64,000 bases of DNA from an uncultured Alphaproteobacteria bacterium (GCA_902577425.1 CACGZD010000001.1:177860-241859); one strand, 5' to 3'. Numbered from the stretch's first letter, positions 35,314 through 44,285 are shown. Notes: generated by a model not told the origin, from the letters alone. Translations and numbers: made by a program.

Positions 35314-35355
35314 AGTCTAAAAATTATCTATTTTAATTATACCTACTTTTAGACT
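35314..35355 (-). promoter_or_regulatory. Inverted repeat flanking a TATAAT upstream of the lyxose isomerase operon
   Basis: AGTCTAAAA at 35314-35322 and TTTTAGACT at 35347-35355 are perfect 9-bp inverted copies 24 bp apart. A minus-strand TATAAT (35341-35336) lies between them, about 83 bp before the isomerase ATG. This resembles an operator bracketing a promoter. Alternatively it is a weak terminator for the aldo/keto reductase gene just upstream, since a hairpin there would be followed by TTTTC. Confidence 0.45.
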
Positions 35356-35370
35356 GAAAAAAAGCTAAAA

Positions 35371-36213
35371 TTAGTCCCAAACAGGTACACATGCTCCCAT
35401 TGGAGGGTCTTTATCATCCATTTTTTCTTTAGTAACTATTCTGTAATTTTCTGAATTAAGATTTGAGATTTGCTCCATTTCTTCACAAGATAATTCAAAG
35501 TTTAAGATATTAAAATTATCATTAATATTGTTAAGATTAGTAGACATAGAATTAACTATTACACCTTTTCGATAAGCCCAATGTTGAGCAACTTGAGCAA
35601 TAGAAATGTTATGTTTTATTGCGATGTTGTTTAAAGTGCTAATTTCCAAAATTTTTCCTCGAGCTATTGAGCAATAAGCAGATAAATCAATGTTCTTACT
35701 TTTTGCAAAATTTAAAATTTTTGATTGATCTATCAACGGATGAAATTCAATTTGGTTTGTAATAGGTTTTACTGTCAATTTACTAATAGCTTCAGTAAGC
35801 ATCGCTATATTATAATTACTTACTCCAATAAATTTTGCTAACCCTTTATCATGTGTTTGTTGCAATAAGTCTAAAGATAATGAATTATCTCCGCTTTTAT
35901 CTGGCCAATGCAAGAGCAAAACATCCAAATAGTCTGTATTTAAATCTTTTAAACTTTTGTGGACTGAGTTGATAAATAATTCTTCTTTATAATTATCAGG
36001 ATGCACCTTAGTGGTAATCAAAATATCAGAGCGCTTAATACCTGTTTTTTTAATTGCTTCACCTAAATCAAATTCATTCTCATACCATTGGGCCGTATCA
36101 AAAAAATTATAACCTGTTTCTAAAGCATGTTTGAAAGAAAGAACTAATTGTTCTCCTTTTAAATTAAAAGTACCAAAACATCTTCCTTGCGTTTTTTTAA
36201 AAAAATTTTCCAT
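35371..36213 (-). CDS. Aldo/keto reductase, small (2,5-diketogluconate reductase-like)
   Basis: The 280-residue AKR has the tetrad: Asp and Tyr in FFDTAQWYENE, Lys in ITTKVHP and His in LLLHWPDK. NQIEFHPLIDQ and VNSMSTNLNNI are family motifs of the nucleotide and substrate site. It reduces or oxidises a carbonyl of a sugar or keto acid with NADP(H). It is divergent from the FGGY kinase across only 29 bp and upstream of the lyxose isomerase operon on the same strand, so it probably belongs to the same pentose/pentitol module. Substrate is not predictable. Confidence 0.86.
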   Translation of the reverse strand: MENFFKKTQGRCFGTFNLKGEQLVLSFKHALETGYNFFDTAQWYENEFDLGEAIKKTGIKRSDILITTKVHPDNYKEELFINSVHKSLKDLNTDYLDVLLLHWPDKSGDNSLSLDLLQQTHDKGLAKFIGVSNYNIAMLTEAISKLTVKPITNQIEFHPLIDQSKILNFAKSKNIDLSAYCSIARGKILEISTLNNIAIKHNISIAQVAQHWAYRKGVIVNSMSTNLNNINDNFNILNFELSCEEMEQISNLNSENYRIVTKEKMDDKDPPMGACVPVWD

Positions 36214-36242
36214 TAATTGTATTTTATACTATAAATAAAAAA

Positions 36243-37763
36243 ATGATTTCAGAAAAACCTTTATTTATGGGGATTGATGCTGGAAGCTCAAAAATTAGAG
36301 CATTAATTTTTGATCAAAAAGGAAAATTAATAAGTCAAGCTAGTGATAGTCCAAAAATTTACCACTCTAATATTGGTTGGGCGCACTACGATCCACAAGA
36401 AATCTGGAAAACTACTGCAAGCGTAATAAAAAAAAGTTTAAGTTTTATAGATAACCCTAAAAGAGTTGTTTCAGTAGCTGTTGCAAGTGTAGGAGAAACA
36501 GCAATAATTTTAGATGAAAAAAATGAACCCATCTATCATTCTATTGCTTGGTTTGATAAAAGAGCAAAAGATCAGTCTGAAAAAATTGAAAGAATATTTG
36601 GTAGCGATAAATTATTTAAAATTACAGGATTAGTTCAAGAGCCCATATTTGGAATTAATAAAATGTTATGGCTTAAAGAAAATGAGCCCGATATTTACAA
36701 AAAAAGTAGTAAGTGGGTAATCATAGCAAATTATATAGCTTGGAAGCTCTCAGGTGAATTAGCTACCGACTATAGTCTAGCATGTAGAACTTTTGCATTT
36801 GATTTAAATAATCTTCAATGGTCGAACGAAATTATTGATGAATTAAAACTAAAAAAAAGTTTTTTTCCTGAAGTTAAACCTACTGGTACTAAACTTAACA
36901 ATATAACTAATGAAGCAAGTAAAATAACAGGTCTTTCCAAAAATTGTGTTGTAGGAGTTGGAGGTCATGATCATCCTTTAAGTGCTTTAATTACTGGATG
37001 TATACAACCTGGTATAATGTCAAATTCCATAGGAACTGCAGAGTGTCTGCTAACTGGAATAGATAAGCCATCGCTAGATCTTAAATTAATTGATTTAGGT
37101 TTAGTTGAGCATGTGATTGTATCAGCTGAAAAAAAATACTACTATCTTTTTGGAAGCATATGGACGACAAGTGCTTCTATAGACTGGATAAAAAGCATCG
37201 TAGCTAAAAAAGAAAGTTACGAAGAAATTATAGAAAAAGTTAAATCTGTTCCGCCTGGTTCTAATGGAGTGAATTTTTTTCCTCATCTAAGATTCGGCTC
37301 TCCTCCCAATCAAGTATTAAACTCCAGAGGAGCATTTACTGGGTTAAGCACTGAATCAAATTCTTCAAATTTATTACGATCTGTACTTGAAGGAGTTTCG
37401 CTAGATACAAAAAATGTTTTTGAAACAATGCAAAACCAAACAAATACTAATTATAATGAAATATTGACTACTGGTGGTGCAACTCAAAATAAGTTGTTAA
37501 TGCAAATAAGATCAGATGTTTTGAACAAAAAAATTAATGTACTTAATTTAGTTGAAACAGTTAGTTTAGGGGCAGCATTTTCTGGAGCAATTGCTGCAGG
37601 TTATTTTTCAAACTTTAGCGAAATAATAAATAGTTTAGATTTTGAAAATGAAATTTATTTACCTAATAAAGAAAACGCTAATTTTTATAATGAATTATAT
37701 AATGAAACTTTCTTGCCTGTTTTAAATCATATATTAAAAATTAATGAAATAATTCTAAAATAA
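36243..37763 (+). CDS. FGGY-family carbohydrate kinase
   Basis: The 506-residue kinase has the N-terminal phosphate loop MGIDAGSSKIRALIFDQKG, the substrate-region motif GWAHYDPQEIWK and AVASVGETAIILDEK, and the C-terminal ATP motif ILTTGGATQNKLLMQIRSDVLNK. It is related to FucK, GntK and XylB-like kinases, but I cannot assign a sugar; FGGY substrate specificity is carried by a few residues. It does not share the AraB or XylB signatures of the two other FGGY kinases in this window, so a third substrate is likely. The ABC operon downstream starts 155 bp later on the same strand and may be its importer. Confidence 0.87.
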   Translation: MISEKPLFMGIDAGSSKIRALIFDQKGKLISQASDSPKIYHSNIGWAHYDPQEIWKTTASVIKKSLSFIDNPKRVVSVAVASVGETAIILDEKNEPIYHSIAWFDKRAKDQSEKIERIFGSDKLFKITGLVQEPIFGINKMLWLKENEPDIYKKSSKWVIIANYIAWKLSGELATDYSLACRTFAFDLNNLQWSNEIIDELKLKKSFFPEVKPTGTKLNNITNEASKITGLSKNCVVGVGGHDHPLSALITGCIQPGIMSNSIGTAECLLTGIDKPSLDLKLIDLGLVEHVIVSAEKKYYYLFGSIWTTSASIDWIKSIVAKKESYEEIIEKVKSVPPGSNGVNFFPHLRFGSPPNQVLNSRGAFTGLSTESNSSNLLRSVLEGVSLDTKNVFETMQNQTNTNYNEILTTGGATQNKLLMQIRSDVLNKKINVLNLVETVSLGAAFSGAIAAGYFSNFSEIINSLDFENEIYLPNKENANFYNELYNETFLPVLNHILKINEIILK

Positions 37764-37785
37764 TTAATAAATCAAGGTATTTAGG

Positions 37786-37809
37786 GTTTTTTTAAAGTTT
37801 AAAAAAAAC
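37786..37809. repeat. AT-only near-palindrome before the sugar ABC operon
   Basis: A G-T7-AAA stretch and its mirror TTT-A8-C face each other around a single G, between the kinase stop and the binding-protein gene. It could be a terminator for the kinase (a T-tract is built in) or an operator. Composition alone could produce it. Confidence 0.3.
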
Positions 37810-37882
37810 AGATAAACATAAAATTTATATATATATTATTTAGTTTCTTTATTTTCTTTTTTATTCAATATCTTTTTATAAT

Positions 37883-37910
37883 TATAATATTTATAATTTT
37901 ATTTAGGAGG
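37883..37910 (+). promoter_or_regulatory. Probable -10 and strong Shine-Dalgarno of the sugar ABC operon
   Basis: Two TATAAT hexamers occur at 37883-37888 and 37892-37897; no convincing -35 is seen. AGGAGG at 37905-37910 lies 8 nt before the binding-protein ATG at 37919, matching the spacing of the other binding-protein gene in this window. The region from the kinase stop to here is T-rich and contains no other gene. Confidence 0.5.
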
Positions 37911-37918
37911 TAATTAAT

Positions 37919-39553
37919 ATGATAAATAAAGTAATTACTACTTTTGTAACATTGTTATCTGCTCTTGCAATTGCATTACCTGCGGTTGCTGGAAAACATG
38001 TTAATTGGAAAGACGACGGAACTGTTGATCTAATTCATGAAGATGGCACGGTTATAAATATAACAAGAGAACAGTTAGGTGCAGCATATGGACCTGATGA
38101 AAAACCTTTTGAAGGAGAAACTATTACTGTTTTAAGTTTAGACTCTGGACCTAAAGGTGGTATTTCTGGACCGTTGTATAGTGCACGTCCTATTTGGGAA
38201 GAACTATCAGGCGCAAAAGTTGAACTTGCTTTAGTTCCTTTTGCTGATCTTTACTCAAAGATGATGTTAGACATGAAAAATGGTACTGGTTTATATGATG
38301 CAACAATTACTGGTGCATTCTTCTATGGTGACTTAGTTGATGGAAATTATATCATTCCTGTAGAAGATATTGGTTATGGAACTCCTGACTACGGTCAATG
38401 GAGTTATGATAGCATTCCACCAAATTTAAGAAAACTACATGAATGGAATGGTGTTGGTTATGGTGTAATGAATGACTTTGATGGTCAGGTTTTCTATTAC
38501 AGAACTGATGCTATTAATAATCCAGAAATGGCAGCTCAATATAAAGCTGAAACTGGAGATGAGCTGAAGGTTCCTGAAACTCTTCAAGAACTTCTTCAAA
38601 TCTCTGCTTTCTTTAATGGAAAGAATTGGGATAAAGGTGATGACGAAACTGACTACGGTACAGTATTGCACTTAAAAGTTGGTGAACAAGGTCACTATCA
38701 CTTCCAATCTTTGTCTGCATCTTTTGCAATTACTCCAGGACCGCTTGATAAATATCATGGTGTTTATTGGTTTGATCCAGATGATATGACTCCATTAATT
38801 AATAGCCCAGGTCATAAAGCGGCTCTTAATTTCTTAAAAGAACTTCATAAAACTGGCCCTGCGGCTCAGATTGGATGGAGTCTTGGAGAAGCTTGGGATG
38901 TATTCCTAAGAGGAAAAGCTGTATTCACATTTAGCTGGGGAGATGTTGGATCTCTTTGCCAAGATGAGAGTAGATCAAATATTAAAGGTGTTTGTGGATC
39001 AATCGCGATTCCAAGCTCTACAGTATATTATGATCACGAGAAAAAAGTCATGGTTGAAACTGACAATCCAGTTACTTATGGAAATACAACTGGTGGAACA
39101 TGGCACGGTGTAGTTTCTCAATTCTCTGAAAATCCTGAAGCGGCTTATGCATATTTAGCATTTATGGCAACTGAGCCATGGCATATGTGGAGTGCTGCAA
39201 ATGGATGGACAGGTGTTGATCCAGGAGCTTACTTTAACTATCTAGAACCAAATGGAACAGCTACTATGGATCAATATGATGCATATGGTTGGGCTCCAAC
39301 TGATATCCAGATGTATAGTGATGCATATTATGATAACTATACAGCTCCAATTAGTCTTGAGTACTTAAGAATTGTTTGTACTCCAGAATATTGGGATATC
39401 ATGGACAAAAATCTATCGGCAGCTATGAGTGGTCAAAAAACTACTGATGAAGCTTTAGATGATACTGCAGCATCGTGGGAAGAAATCACTGATCGTTGTG
39501 GCAGAGATAGAGTTCTTAATATGTATCAAGAAGCTATTGGGTATAACCAGTAG
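37919..39553 (+). CDS. Large sugar ABC transporter substrate-binding protein
   Basis: The 544-residue periplasmic protein has a signal peptide with predicted cleavage after AVA at residue 24. It is long for family 1 binding proteins (usually 400-450). The core is recognisable: ITVLSLDSGPKGG, IWEELSGAKVELALVPFADLYSKMMLDMKNGTGLYDA, an IPVEDIGYGTPDYGQW region and a late EAYAYLAFMATEPWHMWS. Many Trp and Tyr residues indicate a carbohydrate site. It opens an operon of transporter genes and is followed by a GC-rich hairpin. The size suggests a ligand larger than a monosaccharide or an extra lobe, but this is inference. Confidence 0.9.
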   Translation: MINKVITTFVTLLSALAIALPAVAGKHVNWKDDGTVDLIHEDGTVINITREQLGAAYGPDEKPFEGETITVLSLDSGPKGGISGPLYSARPIWEELSGAKVELALVPFADLYSKMMLDMKNGTGLYDATITGAFFYGDLVDGNYIIPVEDIGYGTPDYGQWSYDSIPPNLRKLHEWNGVGYGVMNDFDGQVFYYRTDAINNPEMAAQYKAETGDELKVPETLQELLQISAFFNGKNWDKGDDETDYGTVLHLKVGEQGHYHFQSLSASFAITPGPLDKYHGVYWFDPDDMTPLINSPGHKAALNFLKELHKTGPAAQIGWSLGEAWDVFLRGKAVFTFSWGDVGSLCQDESRSNIKGVCGSIAIPSSTVYYDHEKKVMVETDNPVTYGNTTGGTWHGVVSQFSENPEAAYAYLAFMATEPWHMWSAANGWTGVDPGAYFNYLEPNGTATMDQYDAYGWAPTDIQMYSDAYYDNYTAPISLEYLRIVCTPEYWDIMDKNLSAAMSGQKTTDEALDDTAASWEEITDRCGRDRVLNMYQEAIGYNQ

Positions 39554-39566
39554 TTAATCTTTTTTT

Positions 39567-39590
39567 CTGGCTCGTATATTTACGAGCCAG
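39567..39590 (+). other. Perfect 10-bp hairpin between binding protein and permease genes
   Basis: CTGGCTCGTA and TACGAGCCAG form a perfect stem around a 4-nt TATT loop, starting 13 bp after the binding-protein stop. It is followed by AATAATAATA rather than a T-tract, so it looks like an mRNA-stabilising or attenuating hairpin. It would keep the binding-protein message more abundant than the downstream permease message. Confidence 0.75.
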
Positions 39591-39629
39591 AATAATAATA
39601 TATAACTTTAAAACAAAATTAATGAGATC

Positions 39630-40583
39630 ATGATTAGATGGGATAAAAGAATAAAGCTTCTGTTTTTACTACCAGCAGTTATTTGGGTTTTGGCTTTAAC
39701 AATTGCCCCTTTATTCTTTTCTCTCTATTTAAGTTTTACTGATGTTAAAAGAGAAGTTGTTATTACTGGTGTTGAAGAAATTCCAATCCTTGATAAGGAT
39801 GGAAATCCAAAGACACGGTCTGATGGATCTATTAGAACAAAAAAAGTAAAACAAAAAGAATTACAAATCAAATATGATTGGGTTGGATTTAAAAAATATA
39901 AAAGAGTTGTAAATGATCAAGAATATCAAGATGCTGCAAAGTTTACTTTTATTTATGTTATAATTTCTGTTTTTGTAGAAATTGTACTTGGTCTGTTCCT
40001 CGCATTTTTATTTAATAGGCGCATTTATGGTCGAGGATTTATGCGATCCTTAATGATACTTCCTATATTTGCTACACCTTTTGCAATTGGATTCATGTTT
40101 TTTACCATTCTCTTTGAAGTAAGCGGACCTTTAGCGTGGATGGGAATACCTTTTTTATCAAATCATAACTGGGCACCATTTTCAGTTATGCTAGTAGATA
40201 TATGGCAATGGACGCCATTTTGCTTTTTAGTTTTCCTAGCAGCGCTTCAAGGAATTCCTGATGATTTAATTGAGGCAGCAACACTAGATACAAAATCTGC
40301 TTATAAAATTTGGACTTCTGTAATCTTGCCTCTTTTACAACCTATTATTGTTTTAGTCATTTTACTAAGAGTTGCTGAATCAGCAAAATTATATGATTAT
40401 ATTGCATCACTAACAAAAGGTGGGCCAGGTACCGCAACGCAATCGGTCTCGTTTTTAGTCTTTAACAAAGCATTTAAAATGAATGATTTTGGTTATGCAA
40501 GTGCAGGATCATTCTTAATGTTAATTGTAGTAATGATTTTCGTTATGTTATTCTTTACTCGTTTGAGAAAAACTTATGAATAG
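39630..40583 (+). CDS. Sugar ABC transporter permease, MalF-type
   Basis: The 317-residue inner-membrane protein has six membrane segments, the first at about 8-31. The first periplasmic loop is enlarged by about 40 charged residues (VVITGVEEIPILDKDGNPK then RTKKVKQKELQIKYDW), a feature of MalF-type subunits near large binding proteins. The EAA loop is EAATLDTKSAYKIWTSVILPLLQP, and KGGPGTATQS follows. Its end overlaps the next permease gene by 8 bp. It is the only MalF-type subunit in an operon with three MalG-type subunits. Confidence 0.91.
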   Translation: MIRWDKRIKLLFLLPAVIWVLALTIAPLFFSLYLSFTDVKREVVITGVEEIPILDKDGNPKTRSDGSIRTKKVKQKELQIKYDWVGFKKYKRVVNDQEYQDAAKFTFIYVIISVFVEIVLGLFLAFLFNRRIYGRGFMRSLMILPIFATPFAIGFMFFTILFEVSGPLAWMGIPFLSNHNWAPFSVMLVDIWQWTPFCFLVFLAALQGIPDDLIEAATLDTKSAYKIWTSVILPLLQPIIVLVILLRVAESAKLYDYIASLTKGGPGTATQSVSFLVFNKAFKMNDFGYASAGSFLMLIVVMIFVMLFFTRLRKTYE

Positions 40584-41421
40584 GAATCAAGGAAGTTTAT
40601 TAACATCAATTTACACTATTATAGCTTTAGGTATTACGATGATTTTTTTCTTCCCCTTATGGTGGTCATTTTCTAATAGTTTAAGAATTCCAAAAGAAAC
40701 ATTCACAGTTACTGGTGTTGGAATTCCATTTATTAATTTTACACCAACATTGGGTAATTGGACTCATCAATTATCTTTTCCAGAAGCACACATAGCTCTA
40801 TATAATAGTAGCTTCATTGCTGTAGTCTCTACTGCTTTAGCTATTATTGTAGGTTTGCCAGCAGCTTATGCCCTAGCACGTTTCAGATTTCGTTTTCCAC
40901 CCAATAAAGATATTACTATTTGGTTTATCTCTCAAAGAGTGTTGCCACCAGCAGCAGCGGTTGTTCCTTTTTTCGTTCTTTGGAATATGCTTGGTATATA
41001 CGATACTAAATTTGGTATGATCATTGTTCAAACTACTTTCATTATGCCGTTTGTTGTTGTTATTGTTCGTCAAACTTTTCTTGATTTGCCTATAGAATTA
41101 GAAGAGGCAGCCATGGTTGATGGCGCAACGCACATTGGAGCATTCTTAAAAGTTGCAGTACCCTTATCAGTACCTGCAATTGCAGCTGCTTCATTGATTA
41201 TGTTTACTTTCGCATGGAATGATTATTTCTTTGTAAGTGTTTTGATGATGAAAAATTTTACTCTCCCTATTTATATTGCTGGGGGTGTAGACTCACGTGG
41301 TGTTCAATTTTGGTTTATTGCAGTACGTACAATGATTGCTGTAATACTGCCATTAATACTTTGCCTACTTGCTCAAAGGTATATAGTAAGAGGTTTAACT
41401 TTAGGAGCTGTAAAAGGATAA
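40576..41421 (+). CDS. Sugar ABC transporter permease, MalG-type (copy 1)
   Basis: The 281-residue inner-membrane protein has the MalG layout with EAA loop EEAAMVDGATHIGAFLKVAVPLSVP and C-terminal QRYIVRGLTLGAVKG. It is a close paralog of the gene at 44286: same length, no visible gap, and near-identical over the central part (GLPAAYALARFRFRFPPNKD through SVPAIAA). Differences concentrate in the first periplasmic loop and around residue 245, the regions facing the ligand path. Its ATPase partner follows 22 bp downstream. Confidence 0.93.
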   Translation: MNRNQGSLLTSIYTIIALGITMIFFFPLWWSFSNSLRIPKETFTVTGVGIPFINFTPTLGNWTHQLSFPEAHIALYNSSFIAVVSTALAIIVGLPAAYALARFRFRFPPNKDITIWFISQRVLPPAAAVVPFFVLWNMLGIYDTKFGMIIVQTTFIMPFVVVIVRQTFLDLPIELEEAAMVDGATHIGAFLKVAVPLSVPAIAAASLIMFTFAWNDYFFVSVLMMKNFTLPIYIAGGVDSRGVQFWFIAVRTMIAVILPLILCLLAQRYIVRGLTLGAVKG

Positions 41422-41424
41422 ATT

Positions 41425-41430
41425 AGGAGG
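41425..41430 (+). promoter_or_regulatory. Strong Shine-Dalgarno site of the ABC ATPase
   Basis: AGGAGG (continuing as AGGAGGTGA) lies 13 nt before the ATG at 41444, a rather long spacing. No other start fits better, since the product begins with the usual MADLTINNVNKFY. Confidence 0.65.
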
Positions 41431-41443
41431 TGAAATATTTATT

Positions 41444-42520
41444 ATGGCAGATTTAACAATAAATAATGTAAATAAGTTTTATGATAAAACACAAGTATTA
41501 TTTGATGTAAATTTATCAATTAAAGATGGAGAATTTATAGTACTTGTTGGGCCTTCTGGCTGTGGTAAATCAACACTTCTTCGAATGATTGCTGGATTAG
41601 AGGATATCAATAGTGGAGAAATTTCATTAGGAAATAAAGTAATCAATCAATTAGCTCCCAGAGATAGAGATGTTTCAATGGTATTTCAAAACTACGCTCT
41701 TTATCCTCATTTATCAGTTGCTAAAAATATTGGTTTTAGTTTACGTATGCGTAAAGTTGAAAAATCCATTATTGATAAAAAAGTGGCAGATGCTGCAGAA
41801 ATGTTAGGCCTTACTCATTTATTATCACGTCTACCTCGTAATTTATCAGGAGGAGAAAGACAACGTGTTGCAATGGGAAGAGCTATAGTTCGCGATCCAG
41901 AAGTATTTTTATTTGATGAGCCGCTATCAAACTTAGATGCTAAACTAAGAGTTATGATGAGAAATCAAATAAAAGAAATTCATTATGAAGTTAAAACAAC
42001 AACTGTCTATGTTACGCATGATCAAATTGAAGCTATGACAATGGCAGATAAAATTGTTGTACTAAATGGAGGTATTGTTGAGCAGGTAGGATCACCAGAT
42101 GAATTATACGATAATCCAAGCAATACATTTGTTGCTAGTTTTATTGGTTCTCCTTCAATGAATCAAATTCATGGTAAAATTGTTTCTGAAAAAGGAAAGA
42201 AATATTTTCAGTCAAAAGATAATTCATTATTTTTACTACCTGAAAATGCAAATATCAGTGAAGGACAAGAAATTATTTATGGTTTCCGTCCTGAACATGT
42301 AGATATTAATCAAGCTGCTTCAGACGATGCAATCAATTTAACAGTTAAAGTAGATCAACCAACAGGTTCACAATCATTAGTTTTTGCTAATGTGGGTGAT
42401 CAAGAAATATGTTTAGATGTTCCTAAATCTCATCTACTCAAACCAGGTAATGAGTTTAAGATGAGTCCTCAACTCGACAATATTCATATATTTGATAGTG
42501 AAACTGGTAAAAGAATTTAG
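41444..42520 (+). CDS. Sugar ABC transporter ATP-binding protein, MalK/UgpC-type
   Basis: The 358-residue ATPase has Walker A GPSGCGKST (about 37-45), the Q-loop in VFQNYALYPH, signature LSGGERQRVAMGRAI, Walker B VFLFDEPLSNLDAKLR and the H-loop in VYVTHDQIEAMT. A C-terminal OB/TOBE regulatory region follows (GFRPEHVDI is diagnostic of the MalK branch). It energises the import complex on the cytoplasmic face and may also serve the left-edge transporter, which shows no ATPase in the window. Confidence 0.95.
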   Translation: MADLTINNVNKFYDKTQVLFDVNLSIKDGEFIVLVGPSGCGKSTLLRMIAGLEDINSGEISLGNKVINQLAPRDRDVSMVFQNYALYPHLSVAKNIGFSLRMRKVEKSIIDKKVADAAEMLGLTHLLSRLPRNLSGGERQRVAMGRAIVRDPEVFLFDEPLSNLDAKLRVMMRNQIKEIHYEVKTTTVYVTHDQIEAMTMADKIVVLNGGIVEQVGSPDELYDNPSNTFVASFIGSPSMNQIHGKIVSEKGKKYFQSKDNSLFLLPENANISEGQEIIYGFRPEHVDINQAASDDAINLTVKVDQPTGSQSLVFANVGDQEICLDVPKSHLLKPGNEFKMSPQLDNIHIFDSETGKRI

Positions 42521-42545
42521 TATTTTATACTAATTAAATTCTTTT

Positions 42546-43439
42546 ATGGCATATCTTCGAAAAAAATTCAGATTTGATATCTGTATTTGTGGTCATACTA
42601 TGAAAGATATGATCTATACGCTAAAAAGATATCCAAAAGAATCATCTGATACAAGAGACGCAACTTTAATAACTCGATTTGGGGGAATTGCAAATACTAT
42701 TAGAGGAATTAGATACCTCAATAAAAAAATTAAAATGAAATCAGTAACAATTCTTGGAAAAGACCAAGATGGAGATAATGCAATACAAGAACTAAAAAAA
42801 TTAAAAGTTGATTATAAAAGTATTATAAGAAATGGTCTGACTAGTGACGTAGTCATTTTAATAAGCAAATTGAAAAGTACCAAAACAGTTATAGTCAGAT
42901 TTTTATCCAAAAAACCAAAAAAAATGCCGAATATTAGTGACTCATCATGGGTTCACTTTATGTATTTAGATAATGTACAATTTATAGATAAATTTGGAAA
43001 TTTAGTATTAAATAAAAAACCAGGACAATTTTTTTCCGCAGACATTTCAGATAAATCATTAAACAAATTTAATCTTGATAAATATTTAAATAAACTTGAC
43101 TGTTTAATTTTTTCAACAAAGGAATTACCAACTTTATTTAAAAATGAAAAATGTAAAGAATTTAATCAAACATCGATGAAAAATATTTTAAATTTATCTA
43201 AAAAAATTAATTATATTATTATTCATAGTAAAAAGAAGAGTATCTATGTTGATCATGGAAAAATTTTTACTGTTAAAAATAATAATAAAATAGATTACAA
43301 AAACCCAAATATATTAGGAGCAGGTGATCATTTTGCTGCAAGTATTATAAATGATATGATTTCAAAAAAAACTAACCCTGAAAATATGCTAAAAAAAGCT
43401 CACAAATTTGCAAGCGACTACTGTTTAGGAAAGTTGTAA
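42546..43439 (+). CDS. Divergent PfkB-family kinase inside the ABC operon
   Basis: The 297-residue protein has the ribokinase fold: FDICICGHTMKDMIYTLKRYP at the start, a FGGIANTIRGIRYL sugar-binding stretch, and the catalytic NILGAGDHFAASIIND with the GAGD Asp. It is shorter and more Lys-rich than the PfkB kinase at 33557 and poorly matches it outside these motifs. It is located between the ATPase and two further permease genes, ending 1 bp before the next start, so it is part of the transport operon. It probably phosphorylates the imported sugar or nucleoside-like ligand; this is inference. Confidence 0.8.
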   Translation: MAYLRKKFRFDICICGHTMKDMIYTLKRYPKESSDTRDATLITRFGGIANTIRGIRYLNKKIKMKSVTILGKDQDGDNAIQELKKLKVDYKSIIRNGLTSDVVILISKLKSTKTVIVRFLSKKPKKMPNISDSSWVHFMYLDNVQFIDKFGNLVLNKKPGQFFSADISDKSLNKFNLDKYLNKLDCLIFSTKELPTLFKNEKCKEFNQTSMKNILNLSKKINYIIIHSKKKSIYVDHGKIFTVKNNNKIDYKNPNILGAGDHFAASIINDMISKKTNPENMLKKAHKFASDYCLGKL

Positions 43440-43440
43440 A

Positions 43441-44277
43441 ATGGAGCAAAAACAAAAATCAATTTTTTATACTTTAGTTTCATATTTTTTTTTAATTATT
43501 TTTTTGTTACCTATTTTCTGGATTTGCTTATTAAGTTTAACAAAAATTGAATTTAATGGAGTTATTCAAGTTTTTGGTATTCCTGAGGATCAATATTCCC
43601 CTACATTAGCAAGTTGGATAGGAGAGCTACGAAGTCCAGAATTATATTCTTCTATAACTAGAAGTTTAATTATAGCACCAATTTCTACAATAATTGCTTT
43701 AATTCTTGGATTACCAGCTGCTTATTCTCTTGCACGCTTTAAGTTCTCTTTTAATTCAAATAAATATATTTTAATTTTTTTTTTAACTCTTAGATTAATT
43801 CCTATAATAACAGTTTTACTAACCTATCATTACATTTTTAATATAGTTTATTTATATGATACAAAAATCGCAATTATTTTTCTACAAAGTGCATTTATCT
43901 TACCTTTTGTAATTATTATTGTTCGACAAGCATTTATTGATATTCCTATAGAATTAGAAGAGGCAGCTATGGTTGATGGCGCTAATCATTTAAAATCATT
44001 TCTTTTTGTTGCCATTCCTTTAGCTATACCTGCTATAGTAGCTTCAAGCTTAATAATGTTTAGTTTTGCTTGGAATGAATATCTTATTGTTTTTGCCTTA
44101 AGTCAATTTCAAGAAACTTTACCACTATATGTAAGAACAGGTGGTCTTAGTTCAGGTTTTCATTTTGGAGGATTAGCAGTTCGTACATTTATAACAATAG
44201 CTATCCCCATGTTTTTAGCTATTCTTGCACAAAGATACATTGTTCAAGGTTTGACTTTAGGAGCAGTAAAAGGATAA
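43441..44277 (+). CDS. Sugar ABC transporter permease, MalG-type (divergent copy 2)
   Basis: The 278-residue inner-membrane protein has the same layout and C-terminus (QRYIVQGLTLGAVKG) as the two other MalG-type subunits in this operon and the EAA loop EEAAMVDGANHLKSFLFVAIPLAIP. Its N-terminal half is far more divergent (LRLIPIITVLLTYHYIFNIVYLYDTK where the others read QRVLPPAAAVVPFFV). It is the most distant of the three paralogs. It starts 1 bp after the PfkB-like gene and ends 8 bp before copy 3. Confidence 0.92.
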   Translation: MEQKQKSIFYTLVSYFFLIIFLLPIFWICLLSLTKIEFNGVIQVFGIPEDQYSPTLASWIGELRSPELYSSITRSLIIAPISTIIALILGLPAAYSLARFKFSFNSNKYILIFFLTLRLIPIITVLLTYHYIFNIVYLYDTKIAIIFLQSAFILPFVIIIVRQAFIDIPIELEEAAMVDGANHLKSFLFVAIPLAIPAIVASSLIMFSFAWNEYLIVFALSQFQETLPLYVRTGGLSSGFHFGGLAVRTFITIAIPMFLAILAQRYIVQGLTLGAVKG

Positions 44278-44285
44278 ATGATAAT

